Shown: positions 36,599-43,601 of the stretch, piece after piece | Numbering within the stretch: position 1 is the first letter of the stretch | How the letters are laid out: each line of letters opens with the position of its first letter | Assembly (NCBI RefSeq): GCF_019443745.1 | Contig: NZ_CP050948.1 | Coordinates: 1 to 64,000 of the forward strand | Origin: Iamia sp. SCSIO 61187 | GTDB taxonomy: Bacteria > Actinomycetota > Acidimicrobiia > Acidimicrobiales > Iamiaceae | Reading direction: 5' to 3' | DNA: 64,000 bases | Made by a program: the position numbers and the translations under genes | Notes under the pieces: model-generated | Databases searched by the model: none | What the model was told of the DNA's origin: nothing | The model's input: the letters and a program-made list of their open reading frames with translations, nothing else

Positions 36599-39256
36599 TT
36601 ACAGTCCTCGGCTGCGGTCCGGTGATGGACGGCGTCGGAGTCGATCGAGCTTGGCTCGGATCTGGTCGATCCGGTCGGGCGCCGGCGGTGTCACCGGTGG
36701 CACCTCCGAGCGGGTCGGCGCCGCCCGCGCCGCTTGGCGGTGGAGGGCATCGTCGATGGCCAGGGCCGAGTCGTGGCGTGGGGTGCGTTCGATGATCGAG
36801 GTGAGCAGGTCGCCGGCGTGGGCGGTGCCGGTCGGGTCGGTGAGGAAGGCGAGGTTCGTGTGGCGGCCTCGGGTCATGGCGACGTAGGTGTGGTTGCGGG
36901 TGGTGCCGGGTTCGAGGACGGCGAGGCCGATCTCGACGGTGTCGCCCTGGTTGCCGTAGCCGGTGACCGCCCAGCCCAGCTCGACGTGCTCGACGACGTA
37001 CTCGGCCGGCAAGCGAACGGCCCCTCGGTCGGGATGAGCGACGGTCAAGGAACCGCCGGGCTCGGCCGACTCGACGGTCCACGTGTGTCGGTTGCGGACT
37101 TGTTGGCCGTCGGTGGTCTGGAGGGAGGGTTGGTTGCGGCGGGTGGCGATGCGGTCGCCGGGCCCGGCTCGGGTGCCGTCCGCCAGGGCGACACGGCCTC
37201 TGCCGGGGCGGGGGTTGGCCTGGCGCTGGATCTCGACGTTGATCCGCCGGGCCGTCTCGGCGGTGTTGGTGGTGATGGCGACGGTTCGGCCAGCATCCTC
37301 GTATCGCCGGTGGATGGCTGCGACGCGAGCTGCGGCGAGTGTCGGGTGGACCGTCTTCAGGCGCCCGTGCAGCTCGTACTCGGCAGCCGCCGCCGGCTCG
37401 CCGTTGCGGAGTCCGAGGCTGGCGCCCGCTTCCCATTCCTCCTCGAATCGGCGGGGTGTCTGCAGGTGGTGGGCTGGGAGGGTTGCTGTCCAGTGGGCGA
37501 AGACGCCGCCCCGACCGACGGCGGGTAGCTGGTGGGGGTCGCCGATGGCGACGAGCCGCCAGCGGTGTCGCTGGGCGAGGGTGACGAGGCTGTGGAGGTC
37601 GTCGGTGGCGGCCATGCCGGCTTCGTCGACGACCACAGTGGTGCAAGGTGCCCACGGCGTGCTCGTCCGTTGCTGATGGCGGGTGAGGAAGGCGGCGAGC
37701 GTCTCGGTCGGGCAACCGGCTTCGAGGCCCAAGACGTCGGCGGCCTTGCCCGATGGGGCCAGTGCTACGACCGGTCGGCGCTGGTGCTGCAGGATGCGGA
37801 CGGCTCGGGCGGTCGTGGTTGTCTTTCCTGTGCCGGCGGGCCCGACGACCAGTACGAGCGGTTGGTGCGATGCCATGGCATCGGACGCTCCTCGCTGTGG
37901 ATCGGGGGCTGGTCCCACCGGGGCCGAGCTCGCAGCCGCCCAGCGTTGGAGAGCGGTCTCCTGGTCGAGGACGGCCCGGGTGGTGAGGCGACGATCGGTG
38001 ACGGCCTCGGTGACCGGGCGCCCGTCCCGGCGGCGTGGCGCACCAGGTTCCGTTGGTGGGCCGAGCGGAACGCACTGCGTGTCTGCCGAAGTGGCGAGAC
38101 GGTCGATCCGCTTCACCGCTTCGGAGCCGGTGAGGTCGTTCGGAGCGATGAGCGTGGCGAGGTGGCGGGTGAGGTCTGCTCGCAGCCACGTCGATGCCTC
38201 CTGCGAGATGCGGCGGAGTGCTTCGGCGATGAGCTCGTCGTCCGAAAGGATCGGGGCGTCGATGGGGGAGCCGACACCCTCGGATGTCAGTCCGTCGGGG
38301 TCGAACCCGACGGCTGCGGCCTGCTCGCGCCAGGTCTGGTGCAGGTTCGTGCCGTCGATCCCGTGGGCCTTGGCCGGTCGGGAGGCGAGGGCCGCTCGTC
38401 GTTCGAGCTGGGCGATCGTGCGTGGGTCGGGGTCGGCGCCGTCGTGTTCATCGGTCCAGGCCCGGAGCAGGTCGGAGAGCTTGCTCTCGACCTGGGCGCT
38501 CCGGGCCGAGAACAGGTCGCGCACCGATTCGGGAACGCACGTGGTGTCGGCCTGTCCGCCGTCGAGCGGTTCCCAACCAAGTCCGAGGCGTGCGGTCAGC
38601 TCGCTGCGGAGGGCGGCGTCGTAGACCCATCCGATCGTGCGCTGTTGCTGCTTGAGGAACCGGGCATCGAGCGAGAGCCATCGGCCGGTCGGGTCCTGGA
38701 TCTTGGTGGCGATGACGGCGTGGGTGTGCAGCTGCGGGTCCATGGTCCGCGACGTGTGCTGGCGGAACAAGGCGACGGTCAACCCCAAGGTGTCGACCTG
38801 GTCGATGCCGTCGGTTCCTCGCCGGGTGACCGCGCCGTGGCGTTCGAGGTACGCGAGAGCGGCGTCGACGGCTGCGTCGTGGGCGGCCAGGACCTCGGCC
38901 CGCACCCACTGATCTGGGGTGAGTGCCCAGAGCACCGACACGGACTTCGGTGCCGAGAACGTCGCGTCGAACCCCCGCGCCGAGGAGTCCCCGAACCGCC
39001 GACCGAGCCGCGCACCGGAACGCGGGTGGTGTCCCTCGAGAACGGCCCGCAGGTCCTCGCCGCTGACCTCGCCGTCCAGACCCAGCGCATGTCGGCCCCG
39101 TCCCCACCACCGCCCTGCCGGCTCGTCCGGGTCCAGGTAGTACTCGACCGGCCCTCGCGGCGGCCCGGGCCGCTGGCGATCCTCGGCCAGCCCGGCGTAG
39201 TAGGCCAGCAGCCCGCCCAGCCGATCGCCGGCCGCCTTGAGCGTCGTTACCCGCAT
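36599..39256 (-). CDS. MobF-type relaxase-helicase (TrwC/TraA-like)
   Basis: Conjugative nickase fused to a helicase, 885 residues. The relaxase domain (about 1-300) has the N-terminal tyrosine cluster (LLAYYAGLAED, EYYLDPDEPAGRWWG), SAPKSVSVLWAL and the metal-binding histidines (QHTSR and LHTHAV). The RecD/TraI-like helicase part has Walker A GPAGTGKTTT (about residue 480), Walker B VVVDEAGM, GDPHQLPAVG and a late VAMTRGRHTNLAF motif. Start at ATG 39256 (MRVTTLKAAG). It is the only transfer gene seen. The element would need a helper's secretion channel. Confidence 0.93.
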   Translation of the reverse strand: MRVTTLKAAGDRLGGLLAYYAGLAEDRQRPGPPRGPVEYYLDPDEPAGRWWGRGRHALGLDGEVSGEDLRAVLEGHHPRSGARLGRRFGDSSARGFDATFSAPKSVSVLWALTPDQWVRAEVLAAHDAAVDAALAYLERHGAVTRRGTDGIDQVDTLGLTVALFRQHTSRTMDPQLHTHAVIATKIQDPTGRWLSLDARFLKQQQRTIGWVYDAALRSELTARLGLGWEPLDGGQADTTCVPESVRDLFSARSAQVESKLSDLLRAWTDEHDGADPDPRTIAQLERRAALASRPAKAHGIDGTNLHQTWREQAAAVGFDPDGLTSEGVGSPIDAPILSDDELIAEALRRISQEASTWLRADLTRHLATLIAPNDLTGSEAVKRIDRLATSADTQCVPLGPPTEPGAPRRRDGRPVTEAVTDRRLTTRAVLDQETALQRWAAASSAPVGPAPDPQRGASDAMASHQPLVLVVGPAGTGKTTTTARAVRILQHQRRPVVALAPSGKAADVLGLEAGCPTETLAAFLTRHQQRTSTPWAPCTTVVVDEAGMAATDDLHSLVTLAQRHRWRLVAIGDPHQLPAVGRGGVFAHWTATLPAHHLQTPRRFEEEWEAGASLGLRNGEPAAAAEYELHGRLKTVHPTLAAARVAAIHRRYEDAGRTVAITTNTAETARRINVEIQRQANPRPGRGRVALADGTRAGPGDRIATRRNQPSLQTTDGQQVRNRHTWTVESAEPGGSLTVAHPDRGAVRLPAEYVVEHVELGWAVTGYGNQGDTVEIGLAVLEPGTTRNHTYVAMTRGRHTNLAFLTDPTGTAHAGDLLTSIIERTPRHDSALAIDDALHRQAARAAPTRSEVPPVTPPAPDRIDQIRAKLDRLRRRPSPDRSRGL

Positions 39257-39428
39257 CATCCGACCACGACCCCACGCCATCGAGGTCGTGCGCCGGATCG
39301 TGCTCGCCGGAATGCACTCGTCTGTCCCACATGGGCTCTAGGCCTCTTCGGGCCGCGAGATCGTTCACGGGAATCGCATGGACATGTGTCGGGGGCTGAC
39401 TGTGGGGACGATCACGTAGCCTTGGGGC
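39257..39428. other. Relaxase upstream region, candidate oriT
   Basis: A 172-bp non-coding gap between the divergent relaxase and toxin-antitoxin-like genes. MobF relaxases often nick close to their own gene. A short imperfect dyad, GGCCTCTTCGGGCC, lies near 39342. No nick-site consensus could be recognised. Confidence 0.3.
39417..39422 (+). promoter_or_regulatory. -10 hexamer TAGCCT of the toxin-antitoxin-like pair
   Basis: TAGCCT ends 6 nt before ATG 39429, the same leaderless spacing as chromosomal genes in this window. Confidence 0.45.
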
Positions 39429-39626
39429 ATGGATCAGAGCGGTGAGGAGGTGGCGGCGGTGGACGGTGAGGCCTGGCGGGCTGTGGTCGCCGATGCTGCT
39501 CCGACCCGCGATGACGACACGACGGTGATCGCCGGTCGCCGGGTCACCTTGGCCGAGGCGCTGGAGTACGTGGCCGAGGACGAGCGGCGTCGGGCAGCGG
39601 CCGGTGGGCGACCCGCCCGGTCCTGA
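39429..39626 (+). CDS. Small acidic protein, probable antitoxin
   Basis: A 65-residue acidic protein with a predicted helix EALEYVAEDERRRAAA at its end. It is followed, with a 23-nt overlap, by a nucleotidyltransferase-like gene. A short acidic first gene overlapping a MNT/AbiEii-type second gene is the usual layout of a toxin-antitoxin or stabilization module. I do not recognise the family by sequence. The antitoxin role is inferred from layout. Confidence 0.5.
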   Translation: MDQSGEEVAAVDGEAWRAVVADAAPTRDDDTTVIAGRRVTLAEALEYVAEDERRRAAAGGRPARS

Positions 39627-40161
39627 CCTCCGCCGGGGCGATGTCCTCGGCGCCTTGCTCCGTCACGGGGTGAGGTTCGTGATGGTCGGCGGCCAGGCTG
39701 CTGCTGCGCACGGCGCCCTGCGGCTGACCCGGGACCTCGACGTGTGCGTCGAGTGGACGCCCGAGAACCTGGACCGGGTCGGCGAGGTCCTCGTCGAGCT
39801 CGATGCCGGGCTCAGGGTCGACGGGCTCTCGCAGGGGTTCGTGCCGCCGCATCGCGACGGAGACTTCCTGGCCCCGATGGAGCTCTCGACGTGGCGCACC
39901 GTGCTCGGTGACCTCGACGTGTTGCGAGGTTTGCCGTCACCCGATGGGGAGGTGCGGTATGCCGACCTCGAGGAGCGAGCGGTGACGTTGACGATCGACG
40001 GCCATGCGGTGCGGGTGGCGGCTCTTGACGACGTGATCACGTCGAAGGAGACCGTCGACCGGCCCTCGGACCGGGAGGCTCTCCCGGAGCTTCGACGTCT
40101 CGCTCAGCGGCGCCGGATCCCTCGGGCCGACGGCCGGGATCTGGAGCCTCCTGGCCTCTGA
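39604..40161 (+). CDS. Nucleotidyltransferase-superfamily protein, probable toxin
   Basis: A 185-residue protein with the minimal nucleotidyltransferase core: FVMVGGQAAAAHGALRLTRDLDVCVEW gives the GG-x-A-x2-HG and DLD metal-binding motif. There is a second acidic strand (LDVLRGLP) and a late KETVDRPSDREALPELRRL helix that occurs in AbiEii-like and related nucleotidyltransferases. GTG start inside the upstream gene. Such enzymes modify tRNA or proteins in toxin-antitoxin and phage-defence systems. Here it would stabilise the element; this is inference. Confidence 0.65.
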   Translation: MGDPPGPDLRRGDVLGALLRHGVRFVMVGGQAAAAHGALRLTRDLDVCVEWTPENLDRVGEVLVELDAGLRVDGLSQGFVPPHRDGDFLAPMELSTWRTVLGDLDVLRGLPSPDGEVRYADLEERAVTLTIDGHAVRVAALDDVITSKETVDRPSDREALPELRRLAQRRRIPRADGRDLEPPGL

Positions 40162-40186
40162 GGTCCGCGAAAACTCCGCGAGACGC
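40160..40186. repeat. Right 27-bp end repeat (candidate arm site)
   Basis: Direct-orientation partner of 31745-31771, 25 of 27 identical. It lies 101 bp inside the right core and starts at the stop codon of the nucleotidyltransferase gene. Confidence 0.7.
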
Positions 40187-40287
40187 GCGATACCCGGGGT
40201 GATCCGGCGGGACGGGTTGGGACGGGAAACCGTCGCTGACCTGCGGAAATGGCCTCTGACCAGGACCGACGGAAACGCCCTCAGCGA

Positions 40288-40333
40288 CTTTGCAAGCAGG
40301 GGGTCGTGGGTTCGAGTCCCATCGTCTCCACCA
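40288..40333 (+). repeat. attR: attR core (duplicated tRNA-Ala 3' end)
   Basis: Identical 46-bp copy of 31645-31690. The 5' half of the tRNA is absent, so it is not a tRNA gene. It marks the right boundary of the element. Confidence 0.92.
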
Positions 40334-40336
40334 CGA

Positions 40337-40374
40337 CGTCGGAGGGCGAATCGCCAGCGAATCGCCCTCCGACG
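40337..40374. terminator. 13-bp inverted repeat next to attR, probably the original tRNA-Ala terminator
   Basis: CGTCGGAGGGCGA (40337-40349) is mirrored by TCGCCCTCCGACG (40362-40374) with 12 nt between. It starts 4 bp after the attR core, where the tRNA-Ala transcript would have ended before the element inserted. Confidence 0.5.
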
Positions 40375-40502
40375 GTCATGCCGAAGTCCTCCTCGTTGGG
40401 GAGGACGACGGCGCGGGCACGGCCGTAGAGGCGGCGGAGCTCGACGTCGGACACGTGGCCGACGAGCTCGACGTTTCCGGGCCGATCGCGTTCGAGGGCC
40501 CC
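40371..40502 (-). pseudogene. Glycosyltransferase (GT4-like) fragment
   Basis: The minus strand reads LERDRPGNVELVGHVSDVEL then RRLYGRARAVVLPNEEDFGM, which is the C-terminal nucleotide-sugar-binding segment of GT4 glycosyltransferases (usually ...FPGEEDFGI...). A TGA precedes it and the frame runs out into the hairpin and attR, so only about 40 residues remain. It lies outside the integrative element, directly at its right border. Confidence 0.5.
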
Positions 40503-40585
40503 TCGTCAGGATCGGCCCCCTCCCGGCTCGGTGCGGCCCCACCGGGCGGCGCGCCGGCGGAGGTCGTGCCGATGCGCCGGCGCCG

Positions 40586-40726
40586 TCAGAACCGCTTGGC
40601 GCCGGAGACGGCGACGGCAGGGTGGCGGAGGCCCCACACGGAGCCGCGCAGGGCGGCCCGCTCCTTGATGGCCGCAGCCAGCCGGCCGGTGAGGACGCGG
40701 CCGTCCTCGCCGGGGCCGAGCTGCAC
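40586..40726 (-). CDS. Possible small ORF downstream of DUF6629 gene
   Basis: A frame from GTG 40726 gives 46 residues (beginning MQLGPGEDGRVLTGRLAAAI, ending VAVSGAKRF) with plausible codon composition. It starts 15 bp after the DUF6629 stop. No family is recognised and no clear ribosome binding site is seen. It may be noise. The rest of 40334-40740 holds only the hairpin and the glycosyltransferase fragment. Confidence 0.25.
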   Translation of the reverse strand: MQLGPGEDGRVLTGRLAAAIKERAALRGSVWGLRHPAVAVSGAKRF

Positions 40727-40740
40727 GATGCGCCCAGCCG

Positions 40741-41397
40741 TCAGGTCGGCAGGGGGGTCGTCCGGTGCTGCGGGTCGGCGGCCCGCAGGTGCACGGCGAT
40801 GGCCACGCTCGTGATCGCGGCCCACGCGCACCACAGCGAGATGAGGGCGGTGCTGCTCAACCAGGCCAGACCGCCGGCGACCACCAGGTTCACGGCGCCG
40901 TACCACCGCACGTGGTGATGGGCCGAGGCCAGCATCGAGCCGCAGGTCGCCAGCACGTAGAGGACGACGATCAGTCCGCCGTGCCAGAGGTCGACCCGGT
41001 AGTCGATGTGGTTGCCCTCGATGCGGGCCTCGACCGGTCCGCGGACGATGGCGTGCACCAGCACCAGTGACACGGCGGCGCCGACGACGGCGAAGGGCCG
41101 CAGGGCCCGCCGCGTCCCGGGCGGCTCGGCCGCGGCGACGGCGATCGGCACCAGGACGGGGAGGACGCCGAAGGCGATCACCAGGTAGGTCCACAGCGCC
41201 GGACGCCACACCGCCTCGGCGGCGTTGCCCTCCAGACCGCGCCAGACGACGGCCTCGACCAGTTGGTGCCCGGCGAAGATGAGGGGCAGGGCCGCCAGCG
41301 CCCGCTCGGCCGGCCGGCGGACGTGGCGGAGGGCGTCGATGCCGACGGCCCCGACCACGAGACCGGCCACCAGGTCGGCCTCGGCCGAGAAGCACAT
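40741..41397 (-). CDS. DUF6629 family membrane protein
   Basis: A 218-residue protein beginning MCFSAEADLVAGLVVGAVGI, the characteristic start of DUF6629 (MCFSA motif). It has about seven hydrophobic helices and an FAGHQLVEAVVW segment. The family is found in actinobacteria and some other groups with unknown role. The ATG start is clear. It is the first intact chromosomal gene to the right of the element. Confidence 0.8.
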   Translation of the reverse strand: MCFSAEADLVAGLVVGAVGIDALRHVRRPAERALAALPLIFAGHQLVEAVVWRGLEGNAAEAVWRPALWTYLVIAFGVLPVLVPIAVAAAEPPGTRRALRPFAVVGAAVSLVLVHAIVRGPVEARIEGNHIDYRVDLWHGGLIVVLYVLATCGSMLASAHHHVRWYGAVNLVVAGGLAWLSSTALISLWCAWAAITSVAIAVHLRAADPQHRTTPLPT

Positions 41398-41529
41398 GCG
41401 CTACCCCGCGCCGTCGCCGGGTGGGGCGAGGGGTGGTGCTCGGCGCGGACCGGGCACGGTGCGGGAGTGGGGCACGGCTGTCGTGATCATGGGCTGCCTG
41501 TCAACCCACGGCGGTCCGCCGGCCCGGCG

Positions 41530-42102
41530 TCAGGTCACGGCGCGCACGTGGGCGAGCACCCGCGCCGCCGCCTCCGGTGGCGTGAGGTGGGTGACGTCGA
41601 GGTCGAGCAGGTGCGGGCTGTCGGGGCGGACGAGCGTCAGCCCGGCCACGTCGGCCATCACCCCGTCGGGATCGGTCCACTTGTGGTGGGCCGCCCGGTC
41701 GGGTCCGACAACCCGCCGGCGGAGCTCGTCGGGCCCGCAGTGGAGCACGACGGGGACGTAGGTGCTCCGCCGCGCCTCGGCCAGGGCGCGCAGCCGGGCC
41801 AGGGTCGGCGACGGCTTCTCCTCGACGACGTAGTTCGTGAACACGTACGACCACCCGGCCGGCGCCATCTCCTCGATGGCGGCCAGGACGTGCACCCGCA
41901 GGTCGTGCACGTAGGTCCAGACCCGTGGGTCGATCGGGACCGCGGAGTCGGTGTCGAGCGCGGCCAGGACCGCCTTGCCGGTCAGGTGGTTGTCGACGAG
42001 GACGAAGCGGTGCTCGTCGCGGGGCACCGACGCCACCAGGGCGGCCCCGACCGTGCGCTTGCCCGTGCCGGGGTAGCCGAGCAGGTGGACGACCGCCGGC
42101 AC
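41530..42102 (-). CDS. P-loop nucleotide kinase-like protein
   Basis: A 190-residue protein with Walker A GYPGTGKRT near residue 9, VLVDNHLTGKA as a probable nucleoside- or substrate-side strand, and a lid-like region around RRRVVGPDRAAHHKWTD. It resembles small AAA_33-type kinases of the shikimate/adenylate-kinase fold. The substrate is unknown. GTG start. It ends near an SRPBCC gene transcribed the same way, with 7 bp between the two, so they are probably co-transcribed. Confidence 0.72.
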   Translation of the reverse strand: MPAVVHLLGYPGTGKRTVGAALVASVPRDEHRFVLVDNHLTGKAVLAALDTDSAVPIDPRVWTYVHDLRVHVLAAIEEMAPAGWSYVFTNYVVEEKPSPTLARLRALAEARRSTYVPVVLHCGPDELRRRVVGPDRAAHHKWTDPDGVMADVAGLTLVRPDSPHLLDLDVTHLTPPEAAARVLAHVRAVT

Positions 42103-42109
42103 CGCCCCG

Positions 42110-42589
42110 TCACCCCTTGGGGTAGCCCCGCTTGACGGTGCGGTCGAGCACGCCCAGGGTCGCCCGCAGGGCGCTCTCGGGGATGATCGGGAAGATGTTC
42201 GCCTCGCGCCACTGCGGGTCGATCTCGGACCAGTCGTAGAACGAGGTCACGACCGTGCCGTGCTCGCCGGGCTCGAGCCGGTACCCGTAGACGTGGCCGA
42301 TCTGGGGCCGGATCTGGCCCAGGATCGTCCAGGAGATGAGCCGGTCGGGCTCGAGCTCCTTGATCGTGACGGTCACGTCGTACTTGCCCATGGGGAAGTC
42401 GTTGAGCGCCTCGCGGTCCATGTGCACCACGAAGCTGTCACCGGGCTTGGTCACCGGCTCGCCCTCGGCCGACTGCAGCATCCCCGAGCTGTCGATGGCC
42501 ACGTGGCCCTGGGGGTCGCACAGCACGGCGAAGATCTCCGCCGGCTCGGCCTCGATCACCCGCTGGACCTCGATGCGCTCGTCGCTCAT
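42110..42589 (-). CDS. SRPBCC (START-like) family protein
   Basis: A 159-residue hydrophobic-ligand-binding-fold protein: IEVQRVIEAEPAEIFAVLCD at the N-terminus, KYDVTVTIKELEPDRLISWT in the sheet and SFYDWSEIDPQWREANIFPI near the C-terminal helix. Such proteins bind lipids, polyketides or similar ligands, or act as cyclases. ATG 42589, with an alternative ATG three codons upstream at 42598. Divergent from the aldolase gene, with CATGAT near both starts. Confidence 0.8.
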   Translation of the reverse strand: MSDERIEVQRVIEAEPAEIFAVLCDPQGHVAIDSSGMLQSAEGEPVTKPGDSFVVHMDREALNDFPMGKYDVTVTIKELEPDRLISWTILGQIRPQIGHVYGYRLEPGEHGTVVTSFYDWSEIDPQWREANIFPIIPESALRATLGVLDRTVKRGYPKG

Positions 42590-42617
42590 GGACCGCATCC
42601 TGCCCCATGATGGGGGC

Positions 42618-43601
42618 GTGGACGGGACCGTGTTGACCGAGGACGACGTGGTGGCCCGGATCCGCCCTCGGCGGACGATCACCGGCATGTCCGCGGTGCT
42701 GCTCCCGTTCACCGTCGACGGCGAGATCGAGTGGCCCGCGGTCGAGGCCCACATCGCCCGCACCCGGGCCGCCGGCCTCGTCCCCGCCGTCAACATGGAC
42801 ACCGGCTACGTGCAGCTCCTCGACGACGCCACCAAGGCTCGGGTGCTCGACCTGGCCGCCGAGGTGACCGGCGGCGACTTCGTGGCCGGGGCCCACGTGG
42901 CCGACGAGGCCGGCGCTCCCCACGACCCGGGCGCCTACGCCCGGGCGGCGGCGGCGATCGTCGAGCGGGGCGGCACCCCGGTCGTGTTCCCCAGCCACGG
43001 GCTCAACGCCCTCGACGACGAGGGCTGGGTCACCGCCCTCGCCCGCTTCGGCGCCGAGGTCGACCGCTTCATCGGCTTCGAGCTGGGCGCCATGTTCGTC
43101 CCCTACGGCCGGATCTACTCCCTCGACGCCTACCGCGGGCTGCTCGGGATCCCGAGCTGCATCGGTGCCAAGCACTCGTCGCTCGACCGGGTCCGGGAGT
43201 GGGAGCGGCTGGCGGTCCGTGACCAGGTCCGGCCCGACTTCCTGGTCCTCACCGGCAACGACCTGGCCATCGACATGGTCACCTACGGGTCCGACTACCT
43301 GCTGGGCCTGTCGACCTTCGCCCCCGAGGCCTTCGCCGCCCGCGACCGGATGTGGGCCGCCGGCGACCCCCGGTTCCACGAGCTCAACGACCTGCTCCAG
43401 CACCTGGGCCAGATCACCTTCCGCGCCCCCGTCCCCGCGTACCGCCACGACGCCGCCGTGTTCTTCACCCTGCGCGGCTGGGCGAGCAGCGACACGACCC
43501 CGCCCGGCGTCCCCCGCCGCCCCGACTCCGACCGCGACCTCCTGGCCGACGTCCTGGCCCGCCTGGAGGCCTGGGACCTCGGCGCCGAGACGTCGCCGTG
43601 A
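42618..43601 (+). CDS. Dihydrodipicolinate-synthase-family aldolase
   Basis: A 327-residue class I aldolase-like TIM barrel of the DapA/NanA superfamily. N-terminal TGMSAVLLPFTVDGEIEWPA and AAGLVPAVNMDTGY replace the usual GTTGE region. The Schiff-base lysine is likely in CIGAKHSSLDR near residue 190. Divergence from DapA at the GTTGE motif suggests a different substrate. GTG start. Its stop overlaps the start of an old-yellow-enzyme gene (GTGA), so the two probably act in one catabolic route. Confidence 0.82.
   Translation: MDGTVLTEDDVVARIRPRRTITGMSAVLLPFTVDGEIEWPAVEAHIARTRAAGLVPAVNMDTGYVQLLDDATKARVLDLAAEVTGGDFVAGAHVADEAGAPHDPGAYARAAAAIVERGGTPVVFPSHGLNALDDEGWVTALARFGAEVDRFIGFELGAMFVPYGRIYSLDAYRGLLGIPSCIGAKHSSLDRVREWERLAVRDQVRPDFLVLTGNDLAIDMVTYGSDYLLGLSTFAPEAFAARDRMWAAGDPRFHELNDLLQHLGQITFRAPVPAYRHDAAVFFTLRGWASSDTTPPGVPRRPDSDRDLLADVLARLEAWDLGAETSP

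Larger units (their letters stand above)
31645..40333. mobile_element. tRNA-Ala-inserted integrative mobilizable element (~8.7 kb)
   Basis: Bounded by a perfect 46-bp repeat of the tRNA-Ala 3' half (31645-31690 and 40288-40333). A tyrosine integrase lies next to the tRNA end. Inside both ends is a near-identical 27-bp repeat. Cargo includes a MobF relaxase-helicase, a MerR-controlled and partly decayed metal-resistance operon, a decayed ECF sigma gene, DUF5990, a zinc-ribbon protein and a nucleotidyltransferase toxin-antitoxin-like pair. No type IV secretion, coupling-protein or replication genes were seen. That suggests an element mobilized by helpers. Two frameshifted genes and a deletion indicate age or lack of selection. 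Confidence 0.9.

Noticed and set aside
40288-40333. Second tRNA-Ala gene
   Set aside because: Only the 3' 46 bases are present; acceptor 5' strand and D-arm are missing, so it is the attR copy.
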